Origin: Algihabitans albus
GTDB taxonomy: Bacteria; Pseudomonadota; Alphaproteobacteria; Kiloniellales; DSM-21159
DNA: 64,000 nt
Direction of reading: 5' to 3'
NCBI RefSeq assembly: GCF_003572205.1
Contig: NZ_QXNY01000005.1
Coordinates: forward strand, 62,001 to 126,000
How positions within the stretch are numbered: the first letter of the stretch is position 1; each line of letters begins with the position of its first letter. The notes beneath the pieces are model-generated. The model was given only the letters and a program-made list of their open reading frames with translations, had not been told where the DNA came from and searched no databases. A program made the position numbers and the translations under genes. Shown in pieces: positions 8,681-16,115 of this stretch.

Positions 8681-9601
8681 ATGTCAGAGACTTTCAATGC
8701 GACCTGCCCACCTGGATTGCGCTTGACGGAGAAGCGCAGTGCCCGCTTGCGTGCGCGTATGGCCGGTCCGGATCTTCTCATCGCACCGGGGTGCTTCGAC
8801 TGCCTGACGGCGCGTCTGGTCGAAACGGCGGGATTCGAAGCCGCCTATATCACCGGTTCGGGGCTGTCGATGAGCTGCTTGGGGGCACCGGACGTCGGTC
8901 TCGCGTCCTTCTCGGAGGTGTTCGATCGGGTCAAGCGGATCTGCGATGTCCTTACGATTCCCGTGATCGCCGACGGCGATACCGGTTTCGGCGGGCCGCT
9001 CAACATCCTCCGCACGGTCCGCGAGTTCGAGCGGGCTGGCGTCAGTGCCATTCAGATCGAGGATCAGGAGGCTCCCAAACGCTGCGGTCACGAACTGGGT
9101 CGCAAGCTCGTGGCTCCAGAGGAGATGGAGGCGCGAGTCAAGGCGGCCTGCGACGCGCGCCTAGACGATGCCTTCCTGGTCATAGCCCGCACGGATGCGC
9201 GCAGCAGCTCGGGCCTTCAGGCGGCGATCAATCGTGCGGGCCGCTATTTGGAGGCCGGTGCCGACGTGCTGTTTGTCGAAAGCCCGGAAAGCGAAGCGGA
9301 GATGGAGGCGATCTGCCGCGCCTTTCCCAAGGTGCCGATGCTCGCCAACATGGTGGAGGGGGGCCGTACGCCCTTGCTGCCGGCGTCTCAGCTCGAGAGT
9401 CTGGGGTATCGTTTGGCGATTTTCCCAAACTCCTTGACCCGCTTGATCGGGAAGATGGGCCTGGAACTGATGCAGGATCTGAAGTCCAGCGGCACTACCG
9501 CCAGCCAAGCCGAACGCATGTTCGATCACCGCGCGCTCTGGTCTCTGTTCGACTACGACGACTGGATCTCGCTGGAGGCGCGTTACGCCACGGACAGATA
9601 G
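8681..9601 (+). CDS. Isocitrate lyase/PEP mutase family lyase (copy 1)
   Basis: 306 residues of a (beta/alpha)8 barrel. Metal and substrate residues of the family are visible: VIADGDTGFGG (D98, D100), IQIEDQEAPKRCGHELGRK with catalytic C135 in the KRCGH loop, and VIARTDARSS. The KRCGH form is used by C-C bond lyases (methylisocitrate lyase, dimethylmalate lyase, oxaloacetate decarboxylase-like), not by PEP mutase itself. It should split a 2-hydroxy-dicarboxylic acid, or related acid, to pyruvate/glyoxylate-type products. It follows the ABC importer after a terminator and faces a paralogue at 9627-10523. Confidence 0.88.
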   Translation: MSETFNATCPPGLRLTEKRSARLRARMAGPDLLIAPGCFDCLTARLVETAGFEAAYITGSGLSMSCLGAPDVGLASFSEVFDRVKRICDVLTIPVIADGDTGFGGPLNILRTVREFERAGVSAIQIEDQEAPKRCGHELGRKLVAPEEMEARVKAACDARLDDAFLVIARTDARSSSGLQAAINRAGRYLEAGADVLFVESPESEAEMEAICRAFPKVPMLANMVEGGRTPLLPASQLESLGYRLAIFPNSLTRLIGKMGLELMQDLKSSGTTASQAERMFDHRALWSLFDYDDWISLEARYATDR

Positions 9602-9626
9602 GGTGCCGAACGTCCGAACGATCGCG

Positions 9627-10523
9627 CTACAGGCCGGTTGCGGAAGATTTCTCCGCGCCCGTCGCGTAGCGCTGCTCCATTTCGCGAACCCGGTCCATGC
9701 CCATCAGGCTATGCAACTCGTCGAAACCTGCCAGGTCGGCGTCGTAGCTTGCCGGATCGCCGCTCGTCCTGAGCTTTGACAGCGCGCGTTTCATGCCCTC
9801 GACCGCTGCCAGGATTGCGGTGAGCGGCAGGCTGACCCGGGCGACGCCCAAGGCTTGCAAGCGTTCGACCGTCAGTCCGCGTGGCGTCTTGCCGCCCTCG
9901 ACCATGTTCACCGCCAGTGGTCCGCGGATCTCGTCGACCAGTCGGGCGATGGTCTCGGCACTGTCGGCGCCATCGACGAAAACCATCGTCGCTCCGGCCT
10001 CCATGTAGGCATTGCCGCGGCGGATCACCTCCGCGATCCCACCGATTGCCAGACTGTCGGTGCGCGCATTGATGACAAAGTCGCGGTCCGAACGGGCCTC
10101 CGTGGCGGCACGGATCTTCTGCACCATCTCGGCTGCCGAGATGATCTGCTTACCCGAGAGATGCCCGCAGCGCTTGGGCATCTGCTGATCCTCCAGGTTA
10201 ATCCCCGCGGCACCGCCGGCTTCGAATTCCTGGACTGCAAGGAAGGTGTTGACGGCATTACCGAAGCCGTTGTCGCCATCGGCCATGACCGGCAAGCCGG
10301 TCGCGCGGACGATGTGAGCCGTGCGCGCCGCCATGTCGCTCATGCCGAGAACGCTGAAGTCCGGCAGGCCGAGCGTCGCTGCGGTGATGCCAAGGCCCGT
10401 GCACTGAATCGCCTCGAAACCGGCTGCCTCGACCAGGCGGGCGCTGATCGGGTCATAGGCGCCGGGCATCACCAGAATCTCCGGCCGAGCGATCAAAGAC
10501 TTCAGCAGGGTGGTCTTTCGCAT
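9627..10523 (-). CDS. Isocitrate lyase/PEP mutase family lyase (copy 2)
   Basis: 298 residues with the same landmarks as copy 1: VMADGDNGFGN, INLEDQQMPKRCGHLSGKQ (C119) and VINARTDS. The two copies share the motifs but differ across much of the rest, so they are old paralogues and not a recent duplication. The gene is convergent with copy 1 (25 bases between stops) and divergent from the hydratase cluster, sharing the 279-bp gap that contains the palindrome at 10686. Related enzymes are annotated as oxaloacetate decarboxylases or carboxyphosphonoenolpyruvate mutases; the exact reaction is undetermined. Confidence 0.88.
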   Translation of the reverse strand: MRKTTLLKSLIARPEILVMPGAYDPISARLVEAAGFEAIQCTGLGITAATLGLPDFSVLGMSDMAARTAHIVRATGLPVMADGDNGFGNAVNTFLAVQEFEAGGAAGINLEDQQMPKRCGHLSGKQIISAAEMVQKIRAATEARSDRDFVINARTDSLAIGGIAEVIRRGNAYMEAGATMVFVDGADSAETIARLVDEIRGPLAVNMVEGGKTPRGLTVERLQALGVARVSLPLTAILAAVEGMKRALSKLRTSGDPASYDADLAGFDELHSLMGMDRVREMEQRYATGAEKSSATGL

Positions 10524-10685
10524 TGCGATTCCTCTCTAGCCTCGGGCGCCGCGCCACGCTGCTTCGCCGCTCGGGCAGCAAGTCCTTCGCGGCACCAGTC
10601 AACGTCGGCACGCGTCTTTTCGACTTCTGATTTATAGGAAGATCGTCTGCATACAGCTTTTCGGGTCGTAATGCGATTTTATCGT

Positions 10686-10700
10686 TCCGCAGAACGGAAT
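10686..10700. promoter_or_regulatory. Candidate IclR operator in front of the nitrile hydratase-type genes
   Basis: TCCGCAGAACGGAAT; with one base before it the arms TTCCG (10685-10689) and CGGAA (10695-10699) are perfect. It matches the 5611 site at 12 of 15 positions and is again followed closely by GAATTGA (10705-10711). It lies about 100 bases before the first hydratase gene and could also act on the divergent lyase gene. Confidence 0.6.
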
Positions 10701-10802
10701 AAAAGAATTGAAATAGACCTAAAACTCGGGCACCGTTCGAACAGTTCAATCGGTTGGCAGAACGCTGTCGTGTCAACCGCCATAAACTGGGGGGCAGCGC
10801 TT

Positions 10803-11129
10803 ATGCAACGTGCCATGCATGATCTGGGAGGTTTGGAAGCCGGTCCCATCGACCGCAGCGAGCATCAGCCGACCTTGGTCGAACGGCGGATCGACGCCAT
10901 GATGATGTTGCTTCGCGACCGGCCGCGGTCGCTTTGGAAGACGGACGAAAATCGCCGCACGATCGAGGGCTTGCCGCCCGAACTCTACGATGGCGGCGCC
11001 TACTATCAGCGTTGGGTCGAGGCCATGCGCCGGCTGCTCGTCGAGAAAGCCGTGCTGACCGACAGCGAGATCGAGACGAAGCTGGCTGCCGTACGCGCCC
11101 GCCACGTAACAGTGGATCCGAAGGCGTGA
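10803..11129 (+). CDS. Nitrile hydratase/thiocyanate hydrolase, beta N-terminal-half subunit
   Basis: 108 residues from ATG 10803, with GGGGGG eight bases upstream. MHDLGGLEAGPIDRSEHQPTLVERRIDAMMML is the standard opening of a nitrile hydratase beta subunit, including the ERR arginine region that contacts the oxidised cysteine site. PELYDGGAYYQRWVEAMRRLLVEKAVL completes the helical N-terminal domain, and the protein stops where a normal beta subunit continues into its SH3-like domain. That domain is a separate gene, overlapping by GTGA. The arrangement matches ScnB of thiocyanate hydrolase and the split beta of toyocamycin nitrile hydratase. Confidence 0.85.
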   Translation: MQRAMHDLGGLEAGPIDRSEHQPTLVERRIDAMMMLLRDRPRSLWKTDENRRTIEGLPPELYDGGAYYQRWVEAMRRLLVEKAVLTDSEIETKLAAVRARHVTVDPKA

Positions 11130-11422
11130 CAGCGCCGCGATTTCGGGTTGGTGCGGCGGTGCGGATCCGTGACGCGGAGGTGCCCGGCCATATCCGCACG
11201 CCGTTCTTTCTGCGTGGACGCTACGGCACGGTAACGGCCATCCACGGCGCGTTTCCCAATCCTGAGCGTTTAGCCGTTGGCGAGGATGGTTTGCCCCCGA
11301 TCCCTCTCTATCAGGTCCGTTTTCCCATGGACGCGCTCTGGCAGGGCTGGGGCGCCTATTCGGCGACCGATACCCTGGCGGCGGACATCTACGAACATTG
11401 GCTCGAGGAGAGCGCGACGTGA
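11126..11422 (+). CDS. Nitrile hydratase/thiocyanate hydrolase, beta C-terminal-half subunit (SH3-like)
   Basis: 98 residues from GTG 11126, overlapping the previous stop by four bases. HIRTPFFLRGRYGTVTAIHGAFPNPE and PLYQVRFPMDALW are the conserved core of the nitrile hydratase beta C-terminal domain; the R-x-P-x5-R-G-x2-G pattern holds an arginine that hydrogen-bonds the modified cysteines. In thiocyanate hydrolase this half is the separate alpha subunit (ScnA). The next gene overlaps by GTGA, so all three subunits are translationally coupled, as expected for a fixed stoichiometry. Confidence 0.85.
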   Translation: MTAPRFRVGAAVRIRDAEVPGHIRTPFFLRGRYGTVTAIHGAFPNPERLAVGEDGLPPIPLYQVRFPMDALWQGWGAYSATDTLAADIYEHWLEESAT

Positions 11423-12129
11423 CAGAGACTCCCGACAGCCCGGCTGCTCCGCACGGCCATCAGCACAACCACCAGCATGGGCATCATCACGACCACGACC
11501 ATGCGAAGACCTTGCAGCCCGACCTGCCCGAGCCCACCGAGGAGTGGGAGTTTCTGGAAATCGCTCTGCGCGAGCTGCTGATCGAGAAAGGCCTGCTGAG
11601 CGCCCGCGCTATCCAGGACAAGATCGAAGAGTGGGACCACCGCACACCGCATAATGGCGCCGAGGTGGTGGCCCGCGCCTGGGTGGATCCGGCCTACAAG
11701 GATCGACTTCTTTCCGATGGCAACACCGCCGTCGCGGAGCTCGGTTATCCTTTCGAAGGCCTCAAGCTGGTTGTAGCCGAGAATACGCCCGAGCTGCATC
11801 ATATGGTGGTTTGCACTCTATGTTCCTGTTACCCGCGTCAGCTGCTCGGCATCCCGCCGCTTTGGTACAAATCGCGTGCCTACCGCGCCAGAACGGTAAG
11901 GGAGCCGCGCGCCGTCTTAGCCGAGTTCGGCACCCTTCTGCCGGAGGATACGGAGGTTCGCGTCCTCGATAGCACTGCGGACTGCCGTTACCTGGTGGTA
12001 CCGATGCGCCCGCAGGGGACTGAGGGGATGAGTGAGGCGGAGCTGGCCGGATTGGTGACTCGCGATAGCATGATCGGCACCGCTCAAGCCTTGACCCCCG
12101 AAGGCGGCCGAGCCGCCGGAGGAATCTGA
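11419..12129 (+). CDS. Cobalt-type nitrile hydratase alpha / thiocyanate hydrolase gamma subunit
   Basis: 236 residues from GTG 11419 with GAGGAG upstream. The metal site is VVCTLCSCYP (C132, C135, C137). Thr between the first two cysteines is the cobalt-type signature; iron-type enzymes have Ser. Two of these cysteines are normally oxidised to sulfinic and sulfenic acid. The N-terminus is exceptionally histidine-rich, with ten His between residues 12 and 28, a probable metal-loading tail like that of ScnC. Length, His tail and the beta-alpha-gamma gene order resemble thiocyanate hydrolase (SCN- to COS + NH3), but a nitrile-to-amide enzyme is equally possible. No P15K/P47K-type activator gene is seen nearby. 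Confidence 0.88.
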   Translation: MTETPDSPAAPHGHQHNHQHGHHHDHDHAKTLQPDLPEPTEEWEFLEIALRELLIEKGLLSARAIQDKIEEWDHRTPHNGAEVVARAWVDPAYKDRLLSDGNTAVAELGYPFEGLKLVVAENTPELHHMVVCTLCSCYPRQLLGIPPLWYKSRAYRARTVREPRAVLAEFGTLLPEDTEVRVLDSTADCRYLVVPMRPQGTEGMSEAELAGLVTRDSMIGTAQALTPEGGRAAGGI

Positions 12130-12179
12130 GGTTCTACGATGCAGGGGCGCGTCTTCGTTTCCGAACGAGTCTGTCCCAG

Positions 12180-12210
12180 GAGCGTTTCGCCTGACCTCCC
12201 TGAAACGCTC
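12180..12210 (+). terminator. Stem-loop after the hydratase genes
   Basis: Perfect 9-bp arms GAGCGTTTC (12180-12188) and GAAACGCTC (12202-12210) with a 13-base loop lie 50 bases beyond the hydratase stop. The tail (TCTCCCTAA) is only weakly T-rich, so it may attenuate readthrough into the TRAP genes instead of ending transcription. Confidence 0.5.
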
Positions 12211-12326
12211 TCTCCCTAACCGGCCGCGGCATTGGTTTGCGATCCGTCGCCGGACTTTCTCGCAAGAACGGAACTAAGCCCATCCACTGCGGACAACACC
12301 GAGACCGTAAAGAGTGAGGATCAGGT

Positions 12327-13340
12327 ATGTCACACCGAGTCGTTAAACGTTTTAGAGACATCGCCGCCGTTGCAGCCGTCGCCGCACTGACGGCTATCCT
12401 GCCGGTATCGAACGCGACGGCCCAGGACAAGACCTTCCTGACCATCGCTGCGACAGGCCAGTCCTCCTCCCTCTACGCCTACCACGTGGCACAGGCGCAG
12501 GTGCTCAACGAGCTTTTCGACGACCTGGAGGTCACGGTCATGGAGACGGGTGGGGGCGTCGACAACCGTAAACGCCTGGCTCGCCAGGAAGCCGACTGGG
12601 GCCTCTTCGCCGAACCTGAATTCTTCGAGTATCAAGAGGGCGTGGGACCCTGGGAGGGGCAGGCTCAGCCGGACTTCAGGCTCTTCTGGGTCACCAATCC
12701 TCTAGCCTACTACGTCGTCGTAAACGCCGACAGCGACATCCAGACCCTCTCGGATCTTGCGGGCCAGGAGTTCAGCGGCGGTTCGCGCGGCAGTTCGACT
12801 GAGCGGGTCAGCAACAATCAGTTCGATCTGATCGGCATCGCTCCCGACTGGTTCACCGGCAGTTACGGCGATGCTCGTGATGCCATGAAGGATCGCCGGA
12901 TCGTCGGTCTGGTCAAGGCCGGCCTGTTCGACCGCCCGGACGGTCTGATCCTCGATATAGGCACGGCGGTGCCCCTTCGCTTCATCAGTTTCAGCGAAGC
13001 GGAGATCGCCAAAGTTCAGGAGACCTTTCCGCACTACCAGTTCGTCAGTCTCACGCCTCCCTTCGAAGGTGCCGAGGAGACGGTGGTGCGCAGCGTCTTC
13101 ATCGCCCAGGGCACGACGACGCGGATGCCGGAGGAACTCGGATACCGGATCTTCAAGACGATGGTCGAGCACCAGGACAAGATCGCCGAAACCTATCCGG
13201 CCATCGCCGCCGTCGACATCGTCGAGAACACGCTGAAGTATGGGACTGCACCGTTGCACATCGGTGTTTACAGGTACCTGACCGAACTGGGCCGCGACGT
13301 GCCGGATCATCTGGTCCCGCCGGAAGCTCAGGAGGGCTGA
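12327..13340 (+). CDS. TAXI family TRAP transporter solute-binding subunit
   Basis: 337 residues with a signal peptide (about residues 1-32, ending NATAQD). FLTIAATGQSSSLYAYHVAQAQVLNE, VTVMETGGGVDNRKRLARQEADWGLFAEPEFFEYQEG and LSDLAGQEFSGGSRGSSTERVSNN follow the TAXI (TRAP-associated extracytoplasmic immunogenic) pattern. It binds the solute in the periplasm and delivers it to the fused permease encoded four bases downstream. The gene begins 197 bases after the hydratase operon, separated by a stem-loop. Ligand unknown. Confidence 0.87.
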   Translation: MSHRVVKRFRDIAAVAAVAALTAILPVSNATAQDKTFLTIAATGQSSSLYAYHVAQAQVLNELFDDLEVTVMETGGGVDNRKRLARQEADWGLFAEPEFFEYQEGVGPWEGQAQPDFRLFWVTNPLAYYVVVNADSDIQTLSDLAGQEFSGGSRGSSTERVSNNQFDLIGIAPDWFTGSYGDARDAMKDRRIVGLVKAGLFDRPDGLILDIGTAVPLRFISFSEAEIAKVQETFPHYQFVSLTPPFEGAEETVVRSVFIAQGTTTRMPEELGYRIFKTMVEHQDKIAETYPAIAAVDIVENTLKYGTAPLHIGVYRYLTELGRDVPDHLVPPEAQEG

Positions 13341-13344
13341 GCCG

Positions 13345-15345
13345 GTGCCCGCTGCCCGGCCCATCGCTGACGAGAGGCGGGGCGGCGACGGTGCCGGGGA
13401 CCGGGCGGCGGACGGTGGACCCTCTCCGACCTTCCGCCGACTGCCAGCCTGGCTCCTGCCCACCATACCGGCGGTCGCTCTCGCACTCGCCTGTTTCCAC
13501 CTTTATACCGGCGCCTTCGGTGCGTTTCCGAACATCCAGCAGCGCGCGCCGCATGTCGGGCTCTGCCTCGTCCTCGCCCTCCTGCTCTTCGCGCCCGCGC
13601 GGCGGCTGGACGGCTCCAGGATCGCACTGGCGGTGGACGGACTTCTGATTGCGGCGGTCCTGGTGACCTGCGGCTGGGTCGTGGTCCAGTACGACCGGAT
13701 CATGTCGATCGGGTTCTTCCCGCTGGCTGCAGACACCTGGCTCGGCGTTGCCTTGACGCTGGTCCTGCTGGAGGTCACCCGCAGGGTGGTTGGCTGGCTG
13801 TTCCCGCTACTGGCGGTGGCTTTCGTCGCCTATGCCTACTTCGGACCTCTGTTTCCGGGAGCCTGGGCGCACCGTGGGTTGTCGCTCGAATTGATCAGCG
13901 AGGTGCTCTACAGCACCGATCGGGGCATCTGGGGGCTGGTGACCGGGGTCTCGGCGACGGTGATCGCCATGTTCGTGATCTTTGGCGGCATCCTGCTCAA
14001 GACGGGCGGCGGTCAGACCTTCATGGATCTGGCGCTTTATCTCAGCGGTCGTTTCACGGGCGGCGGCGCCAAGGTAGCCACGGTCGCCAGCAGTCTGTTC
14101 GGGACCGTGTCCGGCTCCGCCGCGGCCAACGTGGCGACGACGGGAACCTTCACCATCGCCATGATGCGCAAGCTCGGTTATCGCCGGTCTTTCGCCGGGG
14201 CTGTGGAGGCGGTGGCCTCCTCGGGCGGTCAGATCATGCCGCCGATCATGGGCGCGGGAGCCTTCATTATGGCGGAGCTGCTCGGCGTCTCCTACATGGA
14301 GGTGGCACTTGCGGCGGTGATTCCGGCCATTCTCTATTTTACCAGTTGCTTCGCGGCGATCCACTTCGAAGCGCGCCGATGCGGCTACGGGACCGTCGAC
14401 AGGAAAGACGTTCCCTCTCCACGAACCTTCCTACATTGGCGGCGCAGCCTGCCCGTCTTCGGCCCGCTGGCTCTGCTGATCAGCCTTCTGGTCATGGGGT
14501 ATACGCCGGCCACCGGCGCCTTCTGGGCCACGACCGCACTGATGGCGGCCTATCTTGCCTTGGGCACGGAGGAGACCTTCGCCGGGCGCCTGCGCATGCT
14601 GTTGGACGGCTTGATCCTGGCGGGTCGCGGTCTGGTCGTCGTGGCGATCCTGATCGCCTGTTCGCAGATCATCCTAGCGATGATCGCAGGGACCGGCGTG
14701 GGGGTGAAATTCTCAGCCCTGATCATTTCCCTGGCGCAGGATCACCTGTTGCTTTCCTTGGTGCTGGCCATGGGAATCGCGATGGTGCTCGGCATGGGGC
14801 TGCCGACCTCCGCGGCTTACATCCTGGCCGCCGCGGTGGTCGCACCGGCGCTGATACGCCTGGACCTCCTGCCGATGCAGGCGCATCTCTTCGTCTTCTA
14901 CTACGCCATTCTGTCGGGCATCACGCCGCCGCTCTGTGCCACGGTCTTCATCGCGGCGGCGATGGCGGAAGCGAACTGGTTCAAGACAGCGCTGCTCGCG
15001 TTACGGCTGGCGCTGGCGGCCTTCATCGTTCCCTTCCTTCTCGTCTATCATCCGGAATTGATCCTGGTCGGCGATCCTCTGGATATCATCATGGCCGCCG
15101 TCACCGGGTTTGTGGGCACGGTGGCCTTGGCGGCTTCGACGATTGGCTGGCTCGTTGGACCAGCCGGCTGGTCGCTGCGTCTCGTCTTGGCCGGCGCGGC
15201 GATCGCGCTGATCTGGCCCGGCCTGCAGTCCGACGCACTTGGTTTGCTCCTGCTGCTGGGCAGCTTCGGCCAGCAGATGCTTCAGGAACGCCGACGCACG
15301 CCGGTCACACCTTCGTCTTCGGCCGGCCTGGAGGAGAAGCGATGA
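13345..15345 (+). CDS. TRAP transporter permease, fused 4TM/12TM (DctQ-DctM)
   Basis: 666 residues starting at GTG 13345, with AGGAGGG eight bases upstream. An N-terminal four-helix part (to about residue 190) corresponds to the small DctQ subunit and is joined to a DctM-type large domain. The latter carries GGAKVATVASSLFGTVSGSAAANVATTG, SSGGQIMPPIMGAGAFIMAE and GMGLPTSAAYILAA. Such fusions usually pair with TAXI binding proteins, as here. The isochorismatase gene starts inside its stop codon (ATGA), tying transport and enzyme together. Confidence 0.92.
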   Translation: MPAARPIADERRGGDGAGDRAADGGPSPTFRRLPAWLLPTIPAVALALACFHLYTGAFGAFPNIQQRAPHVGLCLVLALLLFAPARRLDGSRIALAVDGLLIAAVLVTCGWVVVQYDRIMSIGFFPLAADTWLGVALTLVLLEVTRRVVGWLFPLLAVAFVAYAYFGPLFPGAWAHRGLSLELISEVLYSTDRGIWGLVTGVSATVIAMFVIFGGILLKTGGGQTFMDLALYLSGRFTGGGAKVATVASSLFGTVSGSAAANVATTGTFTIAMMRKLGYRRSFAGAVEAVASSGGQIMPPIMGAGAFIMAELLGVSYMEVALAAVIPAILYFTSCFAAIHFEARRCGYGTVDRKDVPSPRTFLHWRRSLPVFGPLALLISLLVMGYTPATGAFWATTALMAAYLALGTEETFAGRLRMLLDGLILAGRGLVVVAILIACSQIILAMIAGTGVGVKFSALIISLAQDHLLLSLVLAMGIAMVLGMGLPTSAAYILAAAVVAPALIRLDLLPMQAHLFVFYYAILSGITPPLCATVFIAAAMAEANWFKTALLALRLALAAFIVPFLLVYHPELILVGDPLDIIMAAVTGFVGTVALAASTIGWLVGPAGWSLRLVLAGAAIALIWPGLQSDALGLLLLLGSFGQQMLQERRRTPVTPSSSAGLEEKR

Positions 15346-16010
15346 AACGCATCAACGGCGTCGAGGTTTGTGATTGCCTGGAAGAAATGATTGCGCCTGC
15401 CCGTACGGCGGTGATCAGCGTCGACCTTCAAAACGATTTTTGTCATCCCGACGGTCATTTCGGACGCCATGGCAAGGATCTGTCGCTGACTCTGGAGCGC
15501 CTGCCGACCATGGTTTCCTTTGTGCAAAAGAGCCAGGCCGTCGGGATACCGGTGATCTTCATTCGTCAGGTCACGCTGCCGGGCGGCCACTCTGACAGCC
15601 CGGCTTGGCTGCGCTTCAAGACCAGGGACGGCAAGGATCCGAACTACACCCTGCCGGGCACTTTCGGCTGGGACTTCGTCGACGGCTTGGAGCCAAGCGC
15701 GAACGATAGCGTCGTCGAAAAGACCCGGCCGGACGCCTTTCTCAACACCCCCTTGGAGCGAGTACTCCGGGGCCGCGGTATCGAGACGCTGGTGATCCTG
15801 GGAGTCAACACGGAGGGCTGCGTCGAGTCGACGGTGCGCAGCGCTTCTTACCTGGACTACTACACGGTCGTCGTGGAGGACGCGCTTGGCAGCCCCAATC
15901 ATGAACGCCACGAAGCGAGCCTCGGATTCTATCGGGCGCGCTATCCGCTCCACAGGGCCGAGGAGATCCTGACCCTCTGGCGATCCCAGGCTCGGTTCGG
16001 AGCAGCCTAA
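15342..16010 (+). CDS. Isochorismatase-fold cysteine hydrolase
   Basis: 222 residues with the family triad D28 (ISVDLQNDFCHP), K127 (VVEKTRPDAFLNTPLERVL) and C160 (LGVNTEGCVESTVRSA). Translationally coupled to the TRAP permease by ATGA, so it probably acts on the imported compound or its first product. Enzymes of this type cut amides, carbamates or vinyl ethers. In this neighbourhood an amidase role, removing ammonia from an amide made by the nitrile hydratase-type enzyme, is an attractive inference. Only distantly similar to the hydrolase at 3735-4436. Confidence 0.87.
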   Translation: MKRINGVEVCDCLEEMIAPARTAVISVDLQNDFCHPDGHFGRHGKDLSLTLERLPTMVSFVQKSQAVGIPVIFIRQVTLPGGHSDSPAWLRFKTRDGKDPNYTLPGTFGWDFVDGLEPSANDSVVEKTRPDAFLNTPLERVLRGRGIETLVILGVNTEGCVESTVRSASYLDYYTVVVEDALGSPNHERHEASLGFYRARYPLHRAEEILTLWRSQARFGAA

Positions 16011-16115
16011 CCGCTCGCCTCCTCGCGGGGCGTCCGGTGTATGGACCCGATGTATAGACGACGTCATTGGGATTTCAGTGGAGCAACGATAACGAATGAT
16101 TGGGAGGAAAATGAC

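Noticed and set aside
12260-12290. Third copy of the IclR palindrome before the TAXI gene (GCAAGAACGGAAC)
   Set aside because: Only one half-site resembles the motif and an extra base breaks the spacing, so it is not a palindrome.
13345-15345. Possible frameshifted fusion of dctQ and dctM
   Set aside because: A single uninterrupted frame and a second similar fusion at 37532 show that it is the normal 4TM/12TM fused form.
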